DNA from: Zygotorulaspora mrakii
Taxonomy: Eukaryota; Ascomycota; Saccharomycetes; Saccharomycetales; Saccharomycetaceae
Reading direction: 5' to 3'
DNA: 64,000 bases
Assembly (NCBI RefSeq): GCF_013402915.1
Contig: NC_050720.1
Span: 310,001-374,000 of the forward strand
The number at the start of each line of letters is the position of its first letter. Within the stretch, counting starts at the first letter, position 1. This document shows, piece by piece, positions 57,783 through 64,000 of this stretch. The notes below the pieces were generated by a model that was given only the letters and a program-made list of their open reading frames with translations, ran no database searches and was not told where the DNA came from. The position numbers and the translations under genes are program-made.

Positions 57783-58742
57783 TTACAATTCATCATTCAC
57801 TATTTTCTTAGCAGACTTTGGCTTCCCTTCTGCGCGAGTCTTCTTCTTGTCGCCCTTCTTCAGAGCCTCCAGGTAGTTAGCACGCTCACTTAGAGGACCT
57901 TCTCTTGGCTTTACTTCAAATTCTTCGTACAGGAACTTAGCTATTTCAGTTTTTGAAACAGATTCGCCTTCGTAGACGTACATTTTATCATCATTAGGGT
58001 CGATAACAACAAGCATACTCGTCTTGCTCTTCCTTTGAGTAGGAATTAATGACTGGAGAGACTTATAAATTTCTGGAAAAGAGTCTTGGAGTTCCACAGA
58101 GTCTGTAAGTGGGGCCAACTTTTCGTTTTGAACAGTAAAACAGTCAAACTCGAAGAGCCAATCTAATGCAATGCTCTTGAAAGTTGGCGATACATCTCCC
58201 CTGCTTGAAAACAAGAGAATTTTCTTTCTTGGAGAACTTTTAAGAACAGATTCAAGTTTTGTAAGCCCAAATAGTTTTTTCACATAGCTTTTCATTCTAG
58301 ACAATGCAAAATCAGCAATCGCTGCCAATTTTCGCTTGCCCATATAAACTTCAAAAGCATGTGTTCTTGGCAAATGTTGAGGTTTAGATGTAGTAATATC
58401 AATCTTTGGGGGCCTGAAGATAAGTATTGTAGGGAAACCTTCAATCTTATGTTGCGCACATAGCTGCTTATTCTTTGCCAAATCACAATTGACAGTTGCA
58501 ACTTGCACAACCCCATCCAAACTCTTTGCGACTTTTTTCATCGTATTTTTCAGCTGCTTACAGTGGCCACACCATGGCGCATAGAACTCAACAACGGATG
58601 TATAGTTGGTTCTGTGAATCACCTTGTCAAAATTCCTAGGCGTTAATTCAATGATGTTGGGATCATTATCATAAAAGTTTTGGCACCATACAACAGGCAA
58701 TATTTGACAGACAACGAAGAGAATCCAGCGAAGAACCAGCAT
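57783..58742 (-). CDS. MPD1: Mpd1, ER protein disulfide isomerase family member, NDEL terminus
   Basis: The 319-residue protein (S. cerevisiae 318) has a signal peptide (residues 1-20, then QNFYDNDP) and one thioredoxin domain with active-site CGHC at 58-61 in FYAPWCGHCKQL. A second, inactive thioredoxin-like region follows. The conserved block SYVKKLFGLTKLESVL and basic C-terminal region also match. The last four residues are NDEL, whereas S. cerevisiae Mpd1 ends HDEL. Known role: PDI-like oxidase/isomerase in the ER lumen. The frame starts with GTG at 58754; the ATG is 58742. It is the last gene of the YOR/YMR interleaved block. Confidence 0.96.
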   Translation of the reverse strand: MLVLRWILFVVCQILPVVWCQNFYDNDPNIIELTPRNFDKVIHRTNYTSVVEFYAPWCGHCKQLKNTMKKVAKSLDGVVQVATVNCDLAKNKQLCAQHKIEGFPTILIFRPPKIDITTSKPQHLPRTHAFEVYMGKRKLAAIADFALSRMKSYVKKLFGLTKLESVLKSSPRKKILLFSSRGDVSPTFKSIALDWLFEFDCFTVQNEKLAPLTDSVELQDSFPEIYKSLQSLIPTQRKSKTSMLVVIDPNDDKMYVYEGESVSKTEIAKFLYEEFEVKPREGPLSERANYLEALKKGDKKKTRAEGKPKSAKKIVNDEL

Positions 58743-58930
58743 TTCCAAAAGCACCCTGTGTCTTCTGCATTCCGCTGAACTGTGAAATCGCCAAGTAAAT
58801 TAGCGACAGAGTTCTAATACTCCAAATTCCGGCTTACCACGCGAAAAAAACAAGACATACCAAATTTTCATAATTTTTATCATTCTCTATAGATTAAATA
58901 TCTTTCGTTATATGTGCAAGTAATTTAGAA

Positions 58931-60406
58931 TCAAGTGGTACTCGGAAGTGCGTTAGCCTTCTTTTCCGAATGAGAGATGTCATCATTTGCCTCACCCGAT
59001 GAAGAAGTGGTTGTATCGACTTGACGCCCATGTAGTCTATGCATTTCGTGCTCCTCTTCCTCTCCTTCTTCACCATCCTCTTCTTGATTATTTCCCGAAT
59101 CAAACCCCCATTGAGAATAATCTCTTCTTACCTCAACATAATCATATGCAAATTCACCAATCTGATCTTCATCCATTCCACGAGCTTCCGCTTCTTCTGT
59201 AATTCTTAATTGTAATCCAGGAATCTTGTCAATAACAAAACAAATGATAGCGGTAACGACGGCACAATAGCCAACACACGCTGCCACATAAGCAATTTGT
59301 TTATACATTTGTTCATAATTGTGTGAAATCCATCCTCCCTTGTGAGACGTGACGCCATCCATGCCAATCACCCAATCAGCGCCAAAGAGAGCATTGAATA
59401 TCAGGCCGACCACACCTGCGATGCCGTGTTCTGCTAAAATATCCATTGCATCATCAACTTTCAAATAGTACTTGATTTTTGTTGAAAAATTACAGACAAT
59501 ACCTGCAATAATTCCCTGAATGAATGACCCATAGAGTGTAATACAACCTGAACTTGGTGTTGCTGCAACAAGGCCGGAAATAATACCGGAACAAAGACCA
59601 ACCGTGGACCATTTCCTTTCCAGTCTAAAATCAAGTAAGCACCATGTCATACCAGCTGTAGCGGCACTTATATTTGTGTTCATAAAGGCGTAAACAGACT
59701 TCAAATTTGGTGACAAAGAGGTGGCAGCATTGAACAACAACCAGCCGAACCAAAGAAGCGACGTCCCTAAAGTGACCATAGAAACATTATGCGGCCTAAA
59801 ATTGATCAACAAGCTTTCATTACGCTTGCCCAGGAAATATGAATAGACAAAGCCACCCACCGCACTCAATACCTCCACTGGGCCGCCACCAGCCCAATCC
59901 AAAACCCCCCACTGATAGCACCATCCACCAGGTGCCCAAACCCAGTATGCGATAGGGCAGTACACAACGGTTGCAAAAACGAAAAGAAAGACCATATGCG
60001 GTAACAACCGTCCTCTTTCAGCTGTTGCACCTGCCACAATACTCAGAGTAACGCACATAAACATCATTTGAAAAACTGCAAAGGCAAGTTCGGGATAAGC
60101 AGCTTCAGGATCTGCTTTTCCATACACATTCCTGAATCCAAATGAATCCAAATTGCCAATAAATTTATTGTTTGGTGCAGTCTTCGAAAACGCCAGTGAA
60201 AATCCCCAGAAATACCACTGAACCATGCCAACTAGCGTCGCCATTATAACTGCCCATATCAACGATAGCGCAGACTTTCTTCTTGCCAGCCCCGAGTACA
60301 GAAACCCCAGTCCAGGAACCATGATGAACACCAACGCGGCCCCAAGAATTATAAATCCTACAGTCCCTTCATCGTAGCTTTCTGTCCACACATATCCCTC
60401 CGCCAT
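58931..60406 (-). CDS. MEP3: Mep1/Mep3-type ammonium permease
   Basis: The 491-residue protein (S. cerevisiae Mep3 489, Mep1 492) has 11 hydrophobic segments and the Amt/Mep signatures VPGLGFLYSGLARRKSALSL, GATAERGRL, and LAEHGIAGVVGLIFNALF. The first twin-histidine position is Glu178 (GGGPVEVLS), and the second is His327 in LAEHGIAG. This His-to-Glu swap is typical of Mep1/Mep3 and absent from Mep2. Position next to the YGR122W- and LOA1-like genes fits both MEP1 (YGR121C) and MEP3 (YPR138C), so this is their single unduplicated ortholog. The C-terminus is an acidic, Ser/Thr-rich cytosolic tail. The frame opens with TTG; the ATG is 60406. One GATA-type site (CTTATC near 60626) lies upstream, in line with nitrogen regulation. 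Confidence 0.95.
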   Translation of the reverse strand: MAEGYVWTESYDEGTVGFIILGAALVFIMVPGLGFLYSGLARRKSALSLIWAVIMATLVGMVQWYFWGFSLAFSKTAPNNKFIGNLDSFGFRNVYGKADPEAAYPELAFAVFQMMFMCVTLSIVAGATAERGRLLPHMVFLFVFATVVYCPIAYWVWAPGGWCYQWGVLDWAGGGPVEVLSAVGGFVYSYFLGKRNESLLINFRPHNVSMVTLGTSLLWFGWLLFNAATSLSPNLKSVYAFMNTNISAATAGMTWCLLDFRLERKWSTVGLCSGIISGLVAATPSSGCITLYGSFIQGIIAGIVCNFSTKIKYYLKVDDAMDILAEHGIAGVVGLIFNALFGADWVIGMDGVTSHKGGWISHNYEQMYKQIAYVAACVGYCAVVTAIICFVIDKIPGLQLRITEEAEARGMDEDQIGEFAYDYVEVRRDYSQWGFDSGNNQEEDGEEGEEEEHEMHRLHGRQVDTTTSSSGEANDDISHSEKKANALPSTT

Positions 60407-60546
60407 TGCTAATCTTACGTCCTGGTCAACAAGCGATATAGAGTACACGACGATCAACTAAATTTTTTGACAACTTGAGATGCTATATGAAATCTTTGAA
60501 GAGAATCGCCAATTTCCAGATTTTTCGAAAATTTCAGAATCAGTTT

Positions 60547-60592
60547 AAGCCATATATCACAAACAGCTCAAGCCATATATCACAAACCGCTC
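60547..60592. repeat. 23-bp tandem duplication upstream of MEP
   Basis: The units at 60547-60569 and 60570-60592 differ at one base (ACAGCTC versus ACCGCTC near their ends). The shared part contains AAGCCATATATCACAAAC. It is 141-186 bp upstream of the permease ATG. Confidence 0.9.
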
Positions 60593-61112
60593 TGCACCTC
60601 AAACCTTGCGCCTGCCGCTTCAAGCCTTATCGTTCACTCTCGTGGACTATAAACAAGTGGGCGTTTTATTCAGTACAATAGAACACAGACAACTACAAAG
60701 CACTCACTATGCATGCAAATATACGCAAGATTTACAAAACTAAAACCGATGAACACATATACACAGAAAAACAGAAAAGCACAAAACTCGATGAGTTTAC
60801 TGATAGCGAATCCCCTTCTGATAGGTTCAGGAGCATAATCTCACGAACAGAGTGACTCCTAGAGTGCTTGTGATGATCATTAAAAGTCACTTCCGCTACC
60901 TCTGTTCTTACACGGCATCTAGAGAGAGGCAATGAAACGGCCCCAGTGGTACCTCATTGCCGTTTCGCCCCAGTCAACGCGCCGACTTCAGGGACCTGCA
61001 ACCAAAATGGGAAAAGCAGGGAAAAAGCAATCACAAGGAACGGCTGAGTATGGCCCATTACCCGCACGTAGAAACGTCAGCGGCCTCTTTTACCGCAGCA
61101 TTGCCTGTTGAC

Positions 61113-61142
61113 TGCGGTGTTATGCGGTGTTATGCGGTATAT
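61113..61142. repeat. 10-bp tandem triplication
   Basis: TGCGGTGTTA at 61113-61122 and 61123-61132, then TGCGGTATAT at 61133-61142. Confidence 0.85.
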
Positions 61143-61243
61143 ATGTCATCATCGACGTCAGCAGATAATACGAAACTCGGAAAAAGCAAAGGCGAAAAGC
61201 CGATGGATATGTAACATTATACGTCGCCGTGTGTGGCGACACA

Positions 61244-61349
61244 GTCATGTGACCTTGTGTCACATGACTTACGCCGCGGATTCATGTGATGGTATTTGGC
61301 ACTTTTTCACTCTAGTCATCTCTTTCGGCATGCCTCTTTTTTCATGTGA
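61244..61349. promoter_or_regulatory. Four CATGTGA motifs with a 10-bp inverted repeat
   Basis: CATGTGA occurs at 61246-61252, 61283-61289 and 61343-61349, and in reverse (TCACATG) at 61260-61266. The first and second copies form a perfect inverted repeat GTCATGTGAC/GTCACATGAC (61244-61253 and 61259-61268) with a 5-bp spacer. CATGTGA is the core of the Ino2/Ino4 phospholipid UAS and a weak Cbf1/Pho4-type E-box. The cluster lies 144-249 bp upstream of the YGR122W-like ATG. Confidence 0.6.
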
Positions 61350-61492
61350 TATGGACAATGCAAGGGACAGAACGGACGGTAGTGGCACAGTAACGCAGGA
61401 AAGCAAGCAGGCAGTAGTGCAGCAGTCACCGGCGTGACAGTAAAGTTCATTTGCGCGTTTAAAGGCGAGAACTGGCGGGTTATCGGGGAAGC

Positions 61493-62734
61493 ATGAGAAG
61501 TAAGGACGTTGAGCGTGTTTTCAATAAAGGGCTGTCATTGAAGTACCCTGAGGCGCTGGAAGGACTCGAGAATTGCCCGAGCGCAGAGATAGTGCTGCAG
61601 AGAAATGAGTGCATACGAGCTGTTGCGGATGCCAAGGGAGCGTTGGATTGGCTTTCTCGAATTGACCTCCTCTTGAATTATGCGGGCGCTTTGTTGCAGC
61701 TCTTGCAGGACAGTAGTGGGAGCGCAGTAAGCTCGCTGGCCACGGATCTTGTTATCACGCTGCTCAATGCGTCGGGGTATTATCAAGAGATTTCATTGGA
61801 TACGATGGAGCGTGCTTACGGAACGGCCATGGCCACCTCTATGTGGTCCACCAGCGGGCTGTATTTGAGGAAAGGCCTCGGGTTGCTGCAATTCACATTA
61901 GCGCCACCGATTTCTGACATTACCAGTTGCTTGTCTCAAACACTTAAACTCCGGATCTCGAGCACAATAAATGAAATGATCATGGAGTTCCAGTTTGTAC
62001 AGCAAATCGGCATAGTGGTGCTTTCGCTTTCGAAACTGAGGTCACGGGTTCACAAAGAAAGGAAAGACGCAATGCTGGATATACAAGAAGGTGATCTAAA
62101 TGATCTTTCAAGGAATAGTCTCGTGTATGCCAAATTAGTTATTGGCTGTTTGGAGACTTCGTCAAGGTATAGCAATGACTGCGGCAATATTATCAATAAA
62201 TCAGGAATGGCATATCTCAATAGTTTGATTTTTCTGTTGCTATCATTGGACCAATACTCGAAAGACGAATGTGGTGTATCTGTGGGCATGATTGATATGT
62301 CGATATCTTATCTGCAGAAATTAGTGCCAAAATCACAGCTAGAAGCATCATTACTGTTAGAAAAGAGGAAAAAAAGGGACATTCTAAAAAGTGCATTTCA
62401 GAAAAACGAAATTAAAAATAAAACAATCAGAACTAGTTTGGACATTTGGTCCAAGAAATCCAAAAACAATCAGCTTCTGCCTCTATTAAAGCTAACATTA
62501 GACGATTTCTTGATTCAATTAGCCATTCTACTTCGTTACAGGTACGTTCAGACAAACGAAAAACTATCATTTAAGCCAATTGTGAGCGATGAATCAACCC
62601 TACGGAAATTGTTCCCACGAAGTGTTGCCTCAGAATTGCAAGGTTCGGAATGGGTATTTGATCGAGAAACACGCTCCCTGCAAGAGGTTTCAGCTACGCC
62701 ATATACTGAAACAAATGCCAATGATTACTATTAA
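61493..62734 (+). CDS. YGR122W: YGR122W-like BRO1-domain protein (PalC ortholog), Rim101 pathway
   Basis: This 413-residue helical protein (S. cerevisiae YGR122W 402) lacks membrane segments. BRO1-like features are GALDWLSRIDLLLNYAGALLQLL, then MATSMWSTSGLYLRKGLGLLQF and DDFLIQLAILLRYRYVQTNEKL. It lies between the MEP1/MEP3 ortholog and LOA1, which is the YGR121C-YGR122W slot. Known: YGR122W is the likely counterpart of Aspergillus PalC and is needed for Rim101 processing with the ESCRT machinery. RIM20, the other Bro1-type member of the pathway, is also in this window. Its stop codon directly abuts that of LOA1 on the other strand, with no base between. Sequence identity is modest, so the call leans on synteny. 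Confidence 0.82.
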   Translation: MRSKDVERVFNKGLSLKYPEALEGLENCPSAEIVLQRNECIRAVADAKGALDWLSRIDLLLNYAGALLQLLQDSSGSAVSSLATDLVITLLNASGYYQEISLDTMERAYGTAMATSMWSTSGLYLRKGLGLLQFTLAPPISDITSCLSQTLKLRISSTINEMIMEFQFVQQIGIVVLSLSKLRSRVHKERKDAMLDIQEGDLNDLSRNSLVYAKLVIGCLETSSRYSNDCGNIINKSGMAYLNSLIFLLLSLDQYSKDECGVSVGMIDMSISYLQKLVPKSQLEASLLLEKRKKRDILKSAFQKNEIKNKTIRTSLDIWSKKSKNNQLLPLLKLTLDDFLIQLAILLRYRYVQTNEKLSFKPIVSDESTLRKLFPRSVASELQGSEWVFDRETRSLQEVSATPYTETNANDYY

Positions 62735-63601
62735 TCAATTTTTGGGCACAGAACGAAAAAACTCTTGTGCGAAACGTCCCTTTGACTCTATATCTAAGGT
62801 TTTTGATACCAACTTAAATTTATTGCCGTCGTTCATGTTAATTCTGACATCATCGATCGGAAATATTGATTGAGGCTCGTTGATTTTAATCTTAATGTTG
62901 ACACCTTTGATAAGCATTCTGACAATGTATTTAGATTTCGTGATTGTTAGTGGCGTCACTAGGGTTCCGTTTATCTTTATATGAATTGTTTGGACCAGTG
63001 TTGCCGAGTTAGATGAATAACCTAAAAACTCTTGCATGCTATCCACATCAACCTGAAAGGGTAGTATACTTTTACCGTTTGACGAAGTACCTTCTGGAAA
63101 CATAAACAAAACGTAACCTTTTAATTGATCCATGCTGGACACTTCTTGACCATATTTTTTAGCATTTAGAGAACCATCCAGCACAAAGTCCATATACTTC
63201 TCTCTTGACATTTTATAAATAGTCTTTTCAAATGGAATTAAGAATAACGATTGATCCAGTGCTATCAAACTTAGTGCTAAGGCATCAAGAGGAGACGACG
63301 AATTGCACATGTACAGTTTATCTTTCTGGGGATAATGCTTGGCTCCTTGCATATCGCGTTTCTTCACACCATGAATGGTCACATCGACTTTACAATTGAA
63401 TAATATTAATAAGATCAGCTTGAGAACTGATTTGGATCGGGTTATAGCACAAATCACCAGTAGAGGCAGTATAAATAAGGACTTCACTAGCAAGGTCAAC
63501 CCTAATACCAGTTTTGCACCAAAACCTGGTGCAGACACAGACGGTGGTAAGAAGGGCGCAATTCCAGTGCCTCTATCTCTCCAATTGGTGAATTTTTCCA
63601 T
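62735..63601 (-). CDS. LOA1: Loa1/Vps66, lysophosphatidic acid acyltransferase
   Basis: The 288-residue protein (S. cerevisiae 300) begins MEKFTNWRDRGTGIAPFLPP, nearly the same as yeast Loa1. One or two hydrophobic segments (about residues 29-70) are followed by the PlsC-type acyltransferase region. The motif-I position reads NSSSPLD (100-106), so the usual HxxxxD histidine is absent, as in S. cerevisiae Loa1 (NCTSPLD). Motif III is FPEGTSSNGK (168-177). The C-terminus includes INEPQSI and YKLVSKTLDIESKGRFAQEF-like sequence (FKLVSKTLDIESK). Known role: oleoyl-CoA-dependent LPA acylation for triacylglycerol and lipid-droplet formation. It shares a 183-bp divergent promoter with TAZ1. Confidence 0.95.
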   Translation of the reverse strand: MEKFTNWRDRGTGIAPFLPPSVSAPGFGAKLVLGLTLLVKSLFILPLLVICAITRSKSVLKLILLILFNCKVDVTIHGVKKRDMQGAKHYPQKDKLYMCNSSSPLDALALSLIALDQSLFLIPFEKTIYKMSREKYMDFVLDGSLNAKKYGQEVSSMDQLKGYVLFMFPEGTSSNGKSILPFQVDVDSMQEFLGYSSNSATLVQTIHIKINGTLVTPLTITKSKYIVRMLIKGVNIKIKINEPQSIFPIDDVRINMNDGNKFKLVSKTLDIESKGRFAQEFFRSVPKN

Positions 63602-63784
63602 GATTTAAACCTCTCCCTTGTGTTCTTTTCCAGACATGGGACTTGGAGTGATTAGTGCGCTGTTTTTCACTTTCAACCAGTAAATATGGCTTGGGTTTAC
63701 TGCGCAACGAAAAAAAAAAGGCTTCATCATCATCAACACAGTATTAATCAATATACCTTGTGCCAAACCTTTATTGTGTTTATC

Positions 63785-64000
63785 ATGTCCCTTCCGAATG
63801 TTCTGGCTAGAGGTGACGAATTCTTGGGAGAGTACCCTCGAAATAGTACTCTCTGGAGATTCTTTTCTTATGGTACATGTGTCTTTACTATAGGCATGTC
63901 CAAATTGATATTGAAAAGTCTCTATAATGTTAAGCTTGACCATATGGACAGATTGGATAATGCTATCAATAGGTCGCAGAGTGAAAATAGAGGTCTCCTG
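63785..64000 (+). CDS. TAZ1: Taz1, tafazzin cardiolipin transacylase (3' partial)
   Basis: Only the first 72 codons fall in the window. MSLPNVLARGDEFLGEYPRN and the following STLWRFFSYGT, NVKLDHMDRLDNAINRS and ENRGLL align well with the S. cerevisiae Taz1 N-terminus. A hydrophobic segment (about residues 26-44) would be the membrane-associating stem. The catalytic HxxxxD motif would begin just beyond the window end. Known role: remodels cardiolipin acyl chains on the intermembrane-space side of mitochondrial membranes. Loss in humans causes Barth syndrome. The LOA1-TAZ1 divergent pair equals YPR139C-YPR140W. Confidence 0.92.
   Translation, partial: MSLPNVLARGDEFLGEYPRNSTLWRFFSYGTCVFTIGMSKLILKSLYNVKLDHMDRLDNAINRSQSENRGLL

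Larger units (their letters stand above)
60407..61492. other. MEP-YGR122W divergent promoter region, repeat- and motif-rich
   Basis: This 1.09-kb region carries a 23-bp tandem duplication (60547), a GATA-type CTTATC (about 60626), a Reb1 site TTACCCG (61058-61064), a 10-bp triplication (61113) and a cluster of CATGTGA motifs (61244-61349). No convincing gene was seen; the 109-codon frame at 61108-61437 is made of these repeats and looks accidental. Confidence 0.6.

Noticed and set aside
61259..61268. GTCACATG as a centromere CDEI
   Set aside because: No AT-rich CDEII and no CDEIII core within 80-200 bp on either side; it is one of several clustered copies of the motif.
61108..61437. 109-codon frame upstream of the YGR122W-like gene
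   Set aside because: Composed of short repeats and regulatory motifs; not protein-like.

Overview
This is a nuclear chromosome segment from a budding yeast of the family Saccharomycetaceae, carrying about 37 protein-coding genes, most of them intronless. Its gene order interleaves pairs of Saccharomyces cerevisiae regions that became separate after the whole-genome duplication: YGL099W-YGL097W with YBR247C-YBR249C, YOR274W-YOR288C with YMR212C-YMR225C, and YPR138C-YPR140W with YGR121C-YGR122W. Each ohnolog pair is represented once. This points to a lineage that diverged before the duplication. A Zygosaccharomyces/Torulaspora-like genus is my best guess, but it is not proven. CTG reads well as leucine in the conserved proteins, so the standard code is assumed. 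All S. cerevisiae comparisons are from memory.

Layout. (1) 1-13.4 kb: LSG1 (5' end cut by the window), USE1, an inserted VBA-type transporter, ENP1, an unrecognised membrane protein, SRM1, HIS7, ARO4. (2) 13.4-14.9 kb: a gene-poor stretch that coincides with a synteny break. (3) 14.9-58.7 kb: MOD5, RIM20, EFR3, CEF1, CAF20, SCJ1, a 50-codon small gene candidate, SKY1, GUA1, HEM4, TRS130, ESC1, ERG8, RFM1, FMP42, FSH3, FSH2, UBP8, PLP2, MRE11, YOR283W, RDL1, RDL2, RRP36, MRPL44 (one intron) and MPD1. (4) 58.9-64 kb, after a second break: a MEP1/MEP3-type ammonium permease, the YGR122W/PalC-like protein, LOA1 and the start of TAZ1.

Themes. Amino-acid and purine genes (HIS7, ARO4, GUA1) each carry a perfect Gcn4 heptamer upstream. 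Ribosome-assembly genes (LSG1, ENP1, RRP36) are present; ENP1 and RRP36 have PAC elements. RIM20 and the YGR122W-like gene both belong to the alkaline-pH Rim101 pathway. Two soluble ER proteins (SCJ1 and MPD1) end in unusual retrieval signals, RDEL and NDEL. Several convergent gene pairs are very tight, down to 0 bp.

Non-coding candidates: two H/ACA-snoRNA-like stretches sit where S. cerevisiae has snR82 (LSG1-USE1) and snR5 (upstream of HEM4). There is also a 17-bp-stem palindrome upstream of GUA1, an X-box near 14.18 kb, and a cluster of CATGTGA motifs upstream of the YGR122W-like gene. Where a long reading frame began at TTG or GTG, I moved the start to the first supportable ATG. I found no transposon, CRISPR array, rRNA or recognisable tRNA, and no clearly new multi-gene system.
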